The notes: generated by a model from the letters alone, not told the origin. DNA of 64,000 nucleotides from Heterohyrax brucei (GCA_028571685.1 CM053164.1:43574501-43638500); one strand, 5' to 3'. Shown: positions 11,190 through 22,048, counted from the first letter of the stretch. Made by a program: numbers and translations.

Positions 11190-12624
11190 GTCAATTGACA
11201 TACGTAATTCATAAAGGAAATGTTCTACATCCTACCTTGGTGAGAGCATCTGGGGTCTGAGCTGCCATCTAAAGTACATCTGGTGGTCCCCTCATGTTCA
11301 AAGAGAAGGAAAGGGAAGAAAGCAGGGATGCAAGGGAAATACCGGTCTGTAGAACTAACGGATCTCGTGAATCACAGCCTCTGCCGCCCCAAGGCCCAAA
11401 GAAACAGGTAGTGCCAACCTACCACTACTGAGTGCTCAGAGGCCCCCAGACAGAGCGAGAGAAAAAGTGGAAAACACATTTTAGATTCACAAAAAGTGAC
11501 CAGACTTCTCAGGGAATATCTAGCTGAGTTGGATAGCACAGTTTTTAAAGAAAATGCTCTACATTCTATTTTAGTGACTAGCTTATTGGATCTTAAAAGC
11601 CTGTAATTGGCTGTGTAAAATACTACACTGGTCTCACCTCTTCAGGAGCAAGGGGCAATGAAGAAAACTAAAGACATACAGGAAAGGACTAATGGGCCAC
11701 CGATACCATGGTCTTCTCCAGATGAGTCCAGTACAACAGAATGATGCCCCGCTACCACCACTAACCACTCTGACAGGGATCAGAATAGAGGGTCCCAGAC
11801 AGAGCAGGAGGAAAATGTAAAACAAAATTCTAATTTTGCAAAAAAAAAAAAAAAAAAGACCCAACTTACTGGCCTGACAGAGACTGGAGAGCCGGAGAGT
11901 GTGGCCTCCAAACACGATTTTAGCTCAGTGATGAAGTCGCTCCTGACGGTCACACTTCATCCAAAGGTTAGACAGGCCTGTAAAGCAGAACAAGACTCAA
12001 GGGTCTCCCAGCCTAGGGGAAAGGACCACAAGGCAGGAGGGGGACAGAAAAGCTGGTGACAGGGAACCCAAGATTGAGAAGGGAGAGTGTTGACCTGTTG
12101 TGAGGTTGTTAACTAATGTCATAAAACAGTATGTGTACTAACTATTTCAGGAGAAGCTAGCTTGTTCTGTAAACCTTCACTTAAAGTACAACTTAAAAAA
12201 AGTTTTTTAAATGACTAGACTTACTGATCTGAGGGAGACTAGGGGGACCCCTGACACTGTGGACTGCAAATACCGTAGTAACTCAGAACTGAAGCTAGTC
12301 CCAAAGTTCACCATTCAACCAACAGTTAGACTGGCCTGTAAAAACAAACAATAACACGTGTAAGGAACATGCTTCTTCTAGTTCGGTCAAGTAAAGAAGA
12401 CCTAATGGGCAACACTTGCCCCAAAGCAAAGATGAGAAGGCCAGCAAGGACAAGCAAACTGGATGAATGGACATAGGAACCCAAGGCGGCAAGGGAACAG
12501 GGGAGAATGCTGGCATACTGCTGGAACTGCAACCAGTGCCTCAAAACAATTAAGGTATAAAGTTTTGAATGAGAAACTACTTGGCACTGTGAACTTTCAC
12601 CTGAGATACACCAAAAAAAAAAAA
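11190..12624 (+). mobile_element. Afrotherian L1 3' UTR material, three repeated modules
   Basis: The text matches the 3' UTR type of the L1 at 32417-33647. Module A (about 11190-11510) has GAGCATCTGGGGTCTGAG and CCCCCAGACAGAGCGAGAG. Module B (about 11585-12205) has GTCCCAGACAGAGCAGGAGG, an 18-bp A-run at 11840-11857, and ends CCTTCACTTAAAGTACAACTT. Module C (about 12215-12624) repeats ACTTACTGATCTGAGGGAGACT and GTTAGACTGGCCTGTAAA, and ends GAACTTTCACCTGAGATACACC plus an A-run (12611-12623). It could be successive insertions of related L1s or an internally duplicated 3' UTR. No ORF2 remains. Confidence 0.7.
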
Positions 12625-12821
12625 AGTCCCCCTGGTTGGCCACAAGCGGTTTGCTTTTCTCTGCTAACCTAGATTGGCAGCAGCACAGAGAAGAAAGCCC
12701 GGATCTACACCCTTGAAGATTACAGCCAAGAGAACTCTGGAGAGCAGTTCTACTCTGTAACACCCACGTTACCAGGAACTAGTACTGACTCAACAGAACA
12801 GCATGGACTCTATTGAAAGGC

Positions 12822-13155
12822 ACACCTGAGTTCAGATCTTGGCTTTACCACTTTCTAGCTGTTTAAGCCTTAGGTCTGTTCTCTGAGCCTTGATTTCCCC
12901 AGATCTAAAAATAACAATAATATCCATGCCATTGGATTGTACTGCCCTCAAGTCGGGTCAGACTCATAGCAACCCTAGAGGTTAGAGTAGAACTGCCCCA
13001 CAGCGTTACCAAGGAGCGCCTGGCAGATTTGAACTGCTGACCTCTCAGTTAGCAAACATAGCACTTAACCCACTATGCCACCAGGGTTTCCCATTGGATT
13101 GCAGGGAGGATTAAATTAGATATTGTAAGAAAATACCTAGCAGCAAGTACCAGTT
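12822..13155 (+). mobile_element. MIR SINE split by an AfroSINE
   Basis: The MIR head and core run from GAGTTCAGATCTTGGCTTTACC (12828) to ATAACAATAATATCCATGCC (12911-12930). The 3' half resumes at 13091 with CCATTGGATTGCAGGGAGGATTAAATTAGAT. The AfroSINE at 12940-13090 sits exactly between the halves. Confidence 0.8.
12940..13090 (-). mobile_element. AfroSINE, short type, with perfect 11-bp TSD
   Basis: A minus-strand copy running from TACTGCCCTCAAGTCGGGTC to CACTATGCCACCAGGGTTTC. It is flanked on both sides by CCATTGGATTG (12929-12939 and 13091-13101), a perfect direct repeat. The target site lies inside a MIR. Confidence 0.95.
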
Positions 13156-14010
13156 CTTGATAATCACAAAAGCTGAATGCAGAAAAACGGGTTAAACATC
13201 TTACTGGGCCTAGCAGCAAAACAACTGGCCTTTAGATTTTTGTGTACCTCTGCTTCTTTCGATCATTATAGGCAATTTTTGTTTAATAGCTGATTTCAGA
13301 ACAACCTAATCTAAACAAGAGAAAGCTTCAAGTTTGAAGAATTACCCAAAGAAGTAATCTTATTTGCAGTTCAGTGAAAGATTAAGAACTTACCTTTAAC
13401 ATTTATAAAGGTTGAAGTCCATTACAATCAGTTCCAGGGAACTGTTCAAATTATTTTCTTTTTTGGAATTTTATTATGCCAAGGATTGTTCTGCTGAGAA
13501 AGTTATAAGCTGTCTGGTTCTTGGTGTTCTTCCTATTATGCAACTATTTGACCAATAACTACAGGGTATAAACATTGAGTTTATTTTTCTTGTACTATAA
13601 GAATTTTCTTCTTAATGAGTTTCCCATCCTAATGGAATCAGAACTTTTCAGTTAGATGGTATTCCCTTTATGCACTAAGCATACAAAAGAGGGAACAGGA
13701 GAGTCTAACTTGGGTTCACAGCAAGTCATGAGAATTTTCCTAGCCTTCTTCCAAGTTTAGGCTAAATCTAATCTAGTATCTGCTCTAAAAGGAGCAAAGA
13801 AGAAGTGATGGTTTTGTTGATTCTGTGCAGTTGCTGAGTGTAGATGATTCATTAGTATCATATGTAATCAAATGTTGTCTTTTCTTTTTCTCGTTTGTTG
13901 AAGTTGCTATGTTTTTGAGTAGAAAAACTCAATGGTGACTATTTCTGCTCCACACTGACTTCATCATATCACCTAAGATTTTTCATTCCTATAAACAAAG
14001 TCTTATTGTA
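13156..14010. other. Unique AT-rich sequence left of the palindrome
   Basis: No repeat family or gene recognised. Open frames are short. Confidence 0.4.
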
Positions 14011-14642
14011 TTAAACATATAATTCACTTTTTCCAGAAAAACTAACTTTAGAAACATGTAGTCACAGATGGACAGGGTGAGTCTAAAGCTCTTTCAATAA
14101 TTATATATTAAATATATATACATACAGTTTTATATGCATATAGTTATATATCATACTATATGTATATATATAGTATAATTCACTTTTTCCAGAAAAACTG
14201 ACTTTAGAAACATGTAGTCATAGCTGGAGGGTGAATCCCAAGTTCTTTCAATAGTGGTATATGTGTGTGTATATATATTATATGTTTGTATATTCATATA
14301 TAACTGTATTTTTTTCTATATATACATATATTTTTATAGGTTTATATATTCATATATATATTATATTTATACATATATATAACTGTGTATACACACACAC
14401 ACAATGTATGACTATTGAAAGAACTTGAGATTCACCCTGTCTGTTAGTACATGCTTCTAAAGTTAGTTTTTCTGGAAAAAGTGAATTATACTATATATAT
14501 AGTATAATGTATAACTATGTATATAAAACTATGTATATATATCTAATATATAACTATTGAAAAAACTTGATATTCAGCCTTTCTATCTGTGACTACATGT
14601 TTCTGAAGTTAGATTTTCTGGCAAAAGGGAATTATAAATTAA
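14011..14642. repeat. Long AT-rich imperfect palindrome built from four copies of an ~80-bp unit
   Basis: An ~80-bp unit (ATAATTCACTTTTTCCAG ... GTCACAGATGG ... TCTTTCAATA) occurs twice forward, at 14018-14099 and 14176-14255. It occurs twice in reverse complement, at 14411-14493 and 14553-14636. Outer copies 1 and 4 share GTCACAGAT; inner copies 2 and 3 share GGGTGAATC. Spacers are TA-rich and are mirrored too: TATATATAGTATAATTCAC at 14163-14181 against GTGAATTATACTATATATA at 14481-14499. Both pairings centre near 14330, so the block is one ~630-bp inverted repeat that could form a hairpin or cruciform. TTAA occurs at both outer edges (14011-14014 and 14639-14642). It carries no coding frame. 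Confidence 0.9.
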
Positions 14643-15439
14643 TTCCAATATATATATAATTCCTTGTATCACAAACTCTAGACTGAGTTAATCTGTGTTA
14701 AACTATTTAGGATGATTTTCTAGGTGCTTAATTGTGACACCTTGGCTTCCATTTACTGCTCTGTAACAGGACGGTGGAGCGTGCTTGGATCATGAAGAAT
14801 TGCAGCGTTAAGAGACATTAGGGCTCTTTTTCTGTACTGTTGTGTTACAGAGAGGCTTTTAGGGGCTATAGAAATACATACATTAGAACAAAATTAAAAT
14901 AATAAAAGGAAAGTGAGAGTGAGGAAGAAAATGAAATCAAGATTAAGAATGTTGTTATACAAAATGCATACTGTAAAGTTCTGAATGATTTAATATATGC
15001 TTCAGGAAGCTTTTTGAATCAACATTGTATGTTAGTGCTTAAATCAATGATTATTCATTAAATCTTTTTGTTTAGATTTATTAAATGTCACTGTTTACTT
15101 GGGTTAGAAGTTGCAAACTTCCTACCCGTATTAACCCATAGATAAGAGCCGAACAGCATTGTATTTCAAAAAATTTTAACTAGTTGCCACCATTTAAAAA
15201 CTGAGAGGTAGAATGTAAGAATCTGTATTTCTGGCTTCACTTGCAAAATTAGAATCCAGTAAAACTGGGCACATATTCCTGCATGCTAGAAATCAGCTGG
15301 AGCTGAGCAGTGGTGAGCCCTTCCTACTATACATAAAACCTCTTGTTCCCTGGAGTCCCTATCCAATTGTCATTCATTTATACCACCTGCCTAGGCGAGG
15401 CAACCCCTGGAGTTTTGAACCCCTGCTTTATATCACCTG
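14643..15439. other. Unique sequence right of the palindrome
   Basis: No repeat family or gene recognised. The sequence is AT-rich with only short open frames. Confidence 0.4.
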
Positions 15440-15530
15440 CCTCACTTAAAAAAACAGGCAACTGAAGCCGGAGAAGGCTGCCCAAGGTAACAGCGCTGAG
15501 GAATTGCAGAACTCAGGTCTCAGTTCCTGG
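15440..15530 (-). mobile_element. MIR-like fragment
   Basis: AAAACAGGCAACTGAAGCCGG, then CTGCCCAAGGTAACAGCGCTGAG and CAGAACTCAGGTCTCAGTTC, follow the order of a reverse-oriented MIR core. Confidence 0.45.
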
Positions 15531-18150
15531 TGCAGGTACAGTGTTGCAGTTGCTCCTTTAGTTCCCTTCAGGTTCTCACTGAATAATTTAGTTTTGCCTG
15601 GTGCTGATGTGGACATCATCAACAGTATAGAGGTATACAAAGTACAGAAGTATAGAAGAGTGCAGAAGGGTGCGGTTTAGGATTACATACAACTCTTGGA
15701 TGTTTTTAAAACATTTATACATGCCAATCAAAATTTGCTAATTTATACTGCTGAGAGAAAAGTTCATCAGCTGTTGCTGATGTGTGTAACATGAACATGC
15801 AAATTTAACAAAACGGATTAAATGTAGAGAAATTTATTCACAAAATGAAGCCCATGTTCCTATCATCATCATCATCGGGTCAGGCAGTTGTTGGCCAGAC
15901 CTTGAAAGGGGAAGCCACACCTGCTTTAGGGTATAACTTAAGTTGCTTGAGCCCTAAGAGAAGTGTCCGCTGTACTCTTGTCCTTTCAGTGCACTTGGAG
16001 GCTCCTCAGCTCTTCATATCCCAGCTTTCCCAGGAGGAGGATGTCTCATTGATTATGTTCCTCAAGTATGCCACCTGCTCACCAACAAGGTAAAAGCAAA
16101 ATCCCATGACTCCTCCCTCTTTTGGGACTCCTCTTTCTCCATACAGCACATACAGGTACTCAGAACCGTTATGCATGTACCATCCTCCTTCAAACCATCT
16201 TCTCAACCTTCACACACTGGCCTTTCCTTTGTGCAATTACAGTTTCTCTCTGTATTTTCTTGCCTTCCTTCTTTCTTTTCTGAAGATTCCAATCTGTGCC
16301 AGTCTTATCTTCATATCTTAACTTGATATCTGGGGATTTAAATATCCTCAAATCTACTTTAAGCCTTAAGTTTCTGCTAGATCTTAGACTTGCAGTCTTT
16401 AAATTTTGAACCCTTTTGTTTCCCAGTCATCAGGTATATTTATGTGTTTGCCACTAGATGATATCAGGGTAATTCTTCAAAAACAGCTGTCACTCTTTCT
16501 TCTTGTCTGTACCCCGCTCTTTAATAGTTCTTCATTCTTCACTATTTTGTACAATCTTGCTCTCTCTTCTAGAGGCACGATGTCCACATCAGCTCGTCTC
16601 ATACCCCAGCACATCAGGTTGGCTGTAGCTGTCGTCTGCATTCATGAGCCATTACATTGGCAAGTAGCTGAGTTCACTCCAGCGGTGCTAAGAGTGGAAG
16701 AATATACATGTTAATGTCTGGTCACTGTGTTTATCTGAAAACTGGAAACAAGCAACACTGTCCACAAGTAGCACTGACTCCTGTCCTGCATGGACAGTGA
16801 CTCTGTTTAATTGCCAAAGTGCTCTTTTCTTTGCACTTATTGAATTGTTCATGTTGGCTTGGAAAACATCTTTTGTTTGTCTCTTTCATTCAAGAGATAG
16901 ATCATTGCTGTATAGAAAATATTTTTAAAGTGCAATAATATCTCAAAGTCTTTTTCTTATTTTTTAAAATGTTAGAGATACTGAAATCTGGCAGCTCCAC
17001 AGCCTGTGGGCCCGGGATGGATTCCAGGGGAGTAAATCCTCATGGAGCACTTTCCATTGGCCGTCATTCCCCTCGCCCGTGCCCTCCGTCAGAGCTGATC
17101 AGAGGATAGCCTTCTTATTTACATTCTGGGGCTTTGCACTGCCTTCAAATCTGTGTCCCAGTATCATAGACAAAAACATAAATATGGTTTTCCAGAACTG
17201 GAAAGAAAAGCCTTTTTAAAGCTCTCCAATTGAGATTAATTTCTAGTCCTACATTTTCCTCAAAAAAATTGTAATACCATTTTCCCAGAAATACAAAAAT
17301 CAGTCACTTTTTCTTATTTCATTCTCGTTCATTAATTTTACTTGTCTTTTACAATTGGTTTTCTTGTGTTTTCTACAAATGAGGACAGAGTGGTCTCTTC
17401 AAGTGAATTTCCATAATTACACTGAAATCTATCTTTATAGCCAGTTTTGTTGTGGGTTACTGTTCAAATGGTTTTCAGTTTTTAAAACCAAGTGTGCAGA
17501 ACTGTTTTCATCCCCTTTTTAAAACAAAGCCACTTAAGCAAACTTATCGGCTGTTTTTCTTTTTTCCAAAATAACATTTCTGATCTTGCATTAAGCCTGC
17601 AAAGCACTGTTTTCATAAATTGACATAAACCTCTTTTATATAATAGAATTGTTTTACTTTCTATCAGTACCAGTTATGTCAAGGTTATTTCAAGCAGTTT
17701 ATCTAGAGCTTTTGTTAGCCATGGAAACTCAGTGTAGCTACAGCCAATAGGAGTGACTGCGGGGGTTTCTGCTCCCATTGTTTCTTCACCATTGTGAGGA
17801 CGTTGTAGGGAATGTGTTTTCTTCTTAGAAGCTGATGGGTAACTGATGAACTTTCAGATGACTGGTTTAATGTATTCACCGTTTTTGTAGAGAAACTGTC
17901 ATTTAGTGATAATAAGGAAATTTTAAAAGGCAGACTAAAATCTCCTGTTAAACCACTCCTGATTTTGAATATTAGGAATTTAAAAAGAAAGAATTAAGCA
18001 TCATTATGCCTTTTTAGTGGGAGTTCTAGTTTCAGAGAATGAAACAGCCCCAGCTGATGAGAGATAGCTCTTCTTCACAGAGAAAACTCCTTGAGAGACA
18101 GAGGCATGGTCAAATTCAAAAATCACCATTTTGCAAGCTCTAATGAATAA
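15531..18150. other. Mostly unique sequence, no supported gene
   Basis: A 2.6-kb stretch without a recognised young repeat. A trinucleotide ATC run lies at 15861-15875. Pyrimidine-rich sequence fills 16100-16320, and a less AT-rich patch occupies 16985-17110 (GGGCCCGGGATGG). The motif CAGCCAATAGGAG at 17741-17753 has an inverted-CCAAT look, but nothing else suggests a promoter. It is the best place in the window to look for conserved noncoding sequence by alignment; I cannot judge conservation here. Confidence 0.4.
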
Positions 18151-18331
18151 TTGGAAACCCTCGTGGCACAGTGGTTAAGTGCTACGGCCACTGACTGAAA
18201 GGTCAGCAATTCAGATCTACCAGGCATTTTTGGAAACTCTACAGGGCAATTCTACTCAAGTCTTATAGAGGCGCTGTGAGTCGGAATTGACTCAGTGGTG
18301 ATGGGTTTGGTTTTTCGGTTTGTTTGTTTTA
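18151..18331 (+). mobile_element. AfroSINE, short type
   Basis: Complete from GGAAACCCTCGTGGCACAGTGG through GGTCAGCAATTCAGATCTACC to GATGGGTTTGGTTTTTCGG. TAATGAATA upstream (18141) and TAATGAAAT downstream (18331) may be a diverged TSD. Confidence 0.93.
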
Positions 18332-18340
18332 ATGAAATAT

Positions 18341-18541
18341 TTAGAGTCTTAGTAGTACATTAATTGAAGCACTCAGCTGCTAACCAAAAGGTCAGCTGTT
18401 CAAACTCGCCAGCTGTTCCGTGGGGAAAAAATGTGGTTAGTCTGCTTCTGTAAAGATGTGCAGCCTTGGAAACCCTCTGGGGCAGTTCTAGTCTGTCCTG
18501 TAAGGTTGCAGTGAATCAGAATCAGCTTGACAGCTGTGAGT
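18341..18541 (+). mobile_element. AfroSINE, long type
   Basis: The head has GAAGCACTCAGCTGCTAACC and GGTCAGCTGTTCAAACTCG. It carries the extra internal block AAAATGTGGTTAGTCTGCTTCTGTAAAG (18427-18454) absent from short copies, followed by CCTTGGAAACCCTCTGGGG. It stands about 10 bp behind another SINE in the same orientation. Confidence 0.88.
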
Positions 18542-18545
18542 TTTT

Positions 18546-19754
18546 TGACTTAGTGAAATAATCCAGACAAGCATCTCTAACATGTTGCAAAACCATGGGG
18601 TGAAAGGTTGATGGGAAAATAGATCTTCACGTGCTTCAAGAGGTGTACCCTGAAATGCCTCACTGTGGTGAGGGGGACAGAAACACCTCTACAGGGAAGG
18701 GGTCTGGCTGATGTCACCTGAACTAAATGATCAAACTCAGTAACACCTGTGAAGTTTTCTCTCCAAAAATGTTTAACCTGAATCTACGCACACATTTAGC
18801 TCTCACTTCCATTTTATGAGAAATAGAAGAGATAGAGGAGAAAGAAAAAGGAGACTCTAGAATGTGGTACATTCTACAAGACAACATTTGAAAAGTCAGT
18901 GTTATACGTATGCATTCATGCCCACACACATGTGCTCACACTCATAGCGGTTATGTTATTTTAGCCTAAAAAGACTTAAAAGGCATAAAATGCAAATAAA
19001 ATACCTGGTCGTTGATTTCACCTGGCTTCTCTGGGGACAACTGGGAAAACTTGAAAATGGACGGGCACTAAATGAATTCATTGAGTGAGTGAGTGTTACT
19101 GTCTGTTGGGTACAGTAATTGTATTATGCTTATATAGGAGAATGATCTTTTCTGGACACGTATGCTGAAGTATTTAGGGACAAATTCTCATAATGTCTCC
19201 AATTCATTTTGAAATGTTTTGGCGAGATTGATTGATAGGTTGATACGTAGGTAGGTAGGTAGATGGCTACATGAATCAACTAAGCAAAATATTCACAGTT
19301 GTTGAAGATAGGTGGTAGGAATATAGGTGTTTCTTTTACCAGCCTTTCTGCATCTTTGAAATTTTCCATAAGAAACCATTTAAAAATCGAGCATTCCACT
19401 TCTCAGCTTTGGGTTCTTATTCCAGGTGCAGTATGTGATTCAAGGATATCACAAGAGGAGAGAATACGTCGCTGCTTTTCTCAGTCACTTTGGCACGTGA
19501 GTTCTTTTCTGTTTAACTGTTGGGTCCGCTGATGCCCACACTTCCTAATAACTTTGTGTGGGGTCTTGGTTAAGGAAATAGCACTTAGCTGGTATCTGTG
19601 ACACCTTGTCAATGCCATTTTGATTCTTTTCAGTATGTTGGCTATACTGACACTCCCTGGAAGACATCTTTTTAGCATTCATTTAGCAAATAATAGAATC
19701 TAACATCTTCCCTGAAGCAACAACATGACTAGCCCCAAACACAACAATAACAGT
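18546..19754. other. Unique sequence with a short GTAG tandem run
   Basis: A GTAGGTAGGTAGGTAG run lies at 19246-19261. No gene or named repeat is recognised elsewhere. Confidence 0.4.
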
Positions 19755-19960
19755 GCTTATTGTGAAGTGCTTTGCAGCTGGTACAGTCCTCTGCTCCATC
19801 TTCTCACCATGGTCACACAAAATGGAGCCATTATCAGTGACACAAGTCAATCAAGGAAGTCCTGAAACTGAGAATTTCAGTAAGTAGATGGAAGTCACTC
19901 TCCCACAAGAGGTAAAGTCTAGGTATGACTCCTGTTTCTCCAGGATTCAGGTCTCCTGAC
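19755..19960 (-). mobile_element. MIR-like fragment
   Basis: TGAAGTGCTTTGCAGCTGG, then GGAGCCATTATCAGTGAC and GGTAAAGTCTAGGTATGACTCC, follow the reverse MIR order loosely. The copy is strongly diverged. Confidence 0.35.
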
Positions 19961-20915
19961 AAGAGTGCCACACAGATGTGGGAAGGAAGTCGAACACTAG
20001 ATGAGGAAACAGTGACTTATACTTGAGGTTAGTAGTTAGAAGAAAACACGGAGAAGGGAAAAGGCAGTGTAACTACAGTTACGGAGTGGGCGTTTCCTGT
20101 GAGGCTGCCCCTCTGTGTTTGCATTTATCTCCAGGTGACAGTGGCTGAGTTCCTTTGCAGATCTCTTCCCTTAAGGGCGTAGCTCAGTGGGAGAGACAAT
20201 GTATTTTCTTCATTCTTCTGTAAAAGGAGTGGTCTCATCATATGGGGACAAAGCATCATATTTAGTAGCAGGTAGAGTAGGGGTCTGTTTATAGCCCACC
20301 TTATTCCAAAGAAAGTTAATAAGTCAGTAATGAATACAGTAATGCATAGAAAGTTAAGTAAGTAAAAGGAGGAGTTAGGATAAAAGGAAAGCAGGAATGG
20401 GAAAGAAAATGAAATCAAGAACAAGTTTAGCCATTCTCTGGAAATTAATTTCACAAATTGTAGCATAAATATAAATACAGTTTATGACTTCACAACACAA
20501 TTTCAAAACACTGTCTTACTTTCCATGGTAGAATTTTTTATTGCTCTGTAACAGTAGTATTAATAAACAGTATGACTGCCACTTGTATGTATCTTTACTG
20601 TTTAAGATATTTTTGGTTTATTGATGAACATTTTGCACAAGTGCAGTTGATCAGAACAGTAGTTGATAAATGATGCCCTTGGCCTTCTAATTTTTGAGTA
20701 AAATTCTCTTCAGAATTCATAGTTGAAAATGAAGAAGCTAGCGTGGTAAACTGCCATTCTAGCACAGGGACCCAAGAGGTCATTCCAGGGATTACAGTTG
20801 ATTCTGTTGGGTATGAGAAAATTTATCAAAATTGCGTTTATGCTTATTTTTGAATCTTATTTTTAAGTGTACGTTTCTGTGTGTGTTTCAGTTATGCTTC
20901 TAATACACTCATAGA
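19961..20915. other. Unique sequence
   Basis: No named repeat or gene. A minus-strand open frame of 113 codons (20125-20466) is hydrophobic and of low complexity, with no recognised family. A tRNA-like 5' segment at 20175-20194 stands alone (see rejected items). Confidence 0.4.
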
Positions 20916-20918
20916 GTC

Positions 20919-21112
20919 GGTGTTAGCTGCTGTCATGTCAGTTCTGACTCACGGAAGCCCCGTGTGTACAGAGTGGAACCGCTCCATGCGGTTCTCAAGG
21001 CTGTTACCTTTCAGAAGCAGATCAAGTCAAAGGTTTAGGAGGGTTCAAACCACCAACCTTTCAGTGTATAGTTTACTGCTGAGCTGTTTGTGCCACACAG
21101 CCTCGCGGAGTA
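20919..21112 (-). mobile_element. AfroSINE, long variant
   Basis: The plus-strand text TTAGCTGCTGTCATGTCAG, GTGTACAGAGTGGAACCGCTCC and GGTTCAAACCACCAACCTTTC matches the longer SINE variant read in reverse. The head is near GAGCTGTTTGTGCCACACAG. The internal block GAAGCAGATCAAG is at 21015-21027. Confidence 0.8.
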
Positions 21113-21129
21113 GTGCTTGTCTGTGTTGT

Positions 21130-21235
21130 TTTCGTTGTTGTTAGAGGCCTCCCAGTCAGTTACGACTCAGTGACCCCACGGACAGTAGAAGGAGACGTGG
21201 CCTCGTCCGGCGCTGTCCTCCAAATTGAGTACTTG
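21130..21235 (-). mobile_element. RTE or SINE 3'-end fragment
   Basis: Begins GTTGTTGTTAGAGGCC (21133-21148), then CCAGTCAGTTACGACTCAGTG, consistent with the shared AAC-tailed 3' end of RTE and AfroSINE in minus orientation. The inner end is lost in unrecognised sequence. Confidence 0.45.
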
Positions 21236-21247
21236 CATGTCTGAACA

Positions 21248-21402
21248 ACCAAACACTGCTCTCAATTAGATTCCAACTCATAGTGACCTTACAGGACAGA
21301 GTGAAACTGTCCTGTAGGATTTCCAAGGAACAGCTGGTAGATATGAACCACTGACTTTTTGGTTAGCAGCCGAGCTCATAACCATTGTGCCACCAGGCTA
21401 CA
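21248..21402 (-). mobile_element. AfroSINE, short type
   Basis: The body runs TCCAACTCATAGTGACCTTACAGG to TGGTTAGCAGCCGAGCTCATAACC and CATTGTGCCACCAGG. It directly abuts the next SINE, whose insertion used the sequence at 21401-21413 as its target. Confidence 0.9.
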
Positions 21403-21413
21403 CTTGTATATAA

Positions 21414-21582
21414 AACCCCAAAACCAAACCCACTGCTAATGAGTTGATTCCCTCTCATAGCCACCTATAAGACAGAGTAGAACTGCCCCCCACTAAAGTT
21501 TCCAAGGAGAAACTGGTGGACTTGGACTGCTGTCCTTTTGGTTAGCAGCCGTAGCACCTAACCACTAAGCCAACAGGATTTC
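21414..21582 (-). mobile_element. AfroSINE, short type, with perfect 13-bp TSD
   Basis: Runs from AACCCCAAAACCAAACCC to CACTAAGCCAACAGGATTTC. Both flanks carry CACTTGTATATAA (21401-21413 and 21583-21595), a perfect TSD. Its target abuts the head end of the neighbouring SINE. Confidence 0.95.
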
Positions 21583-21595
21583 CACTTGTATATAA

Positions 21596-21834
21596 CTACT
21601 CCTAAAGTATATATGGGCTGGGCAAAGTATATATTTTGTTACTCTATGACTGTGTTACATGCACAATAAATAGGTGTATACGCGTGTCTTTACTAATAGG
21701 ATGCCAAGCCAAGTGCCGTACTGATGGGATACAGGCTCTAAAAAGTTTAGGTATCAGGGTTATAGCATACTGGGTTAATTATAAATTCGTAGAAAGAAAT
21801 ATAAACTGGTAAGTAAAATCATTCATTTGTTTTA
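21596..21834. other. Short unique stretch
   Basis: No recognised element; AT-rich. Confidence 0.35.
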
Positions 21835-21935
21835 AGATCTAAATTGCATACTGACTATCTTTGAGCAAATCACGTAGTCTTCATGGTCTCAGTTTCTTTA
21901 TCTGTACAGTCTACATAATGAGTACAACTGTCCCT
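21835..21935 (+). mobile_element. MIR fragment
   Basis: TTTGAGCAAATCACGTAGTC followed by TCTCAGTTTCTTTATCTGTAC (21888-21908) is the MIR core in forward order; the 3' part is weak. Confidence 0.5.
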
Positions 21936-22048
21936 TCCTACTTAAGCTGGGACAGCATCTATATCGAGTATCTGATTGTCCCGACTTGCCTGGGAAGAAG
22001 TCAACTCTCAGGACATCAGAGTTAGATGGATAGAAAAGCCAAAGCGAA

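Noticed and set aside
12326-12763. Minus-strand open frame of 145 codons
   Set aside because: It lies antisense to the L1 3' UTR module C and crosses its A-run; no family resemblance.
15861-15875. ATC trinucleotide run as a coding His/Ile repeat
   Set aside because: Only about four to five units, in an 82-codon frame without any domain.
17741-17753. Inverted CCAAT box as promoter evidence
   Set aside because: An isolated motif without a CpG-rich context, TATA element or transcript start signal.
20175-20194. GGGCGTAGCTCAGTGGGAGA, like the 5' end of a tRNA gene
   Set aside because: No anticodon stem, B box (GGTTCGAATCC-type) or acceptor complement follows within 80 bp. At best it is a tRNA fragment or a coincidence.
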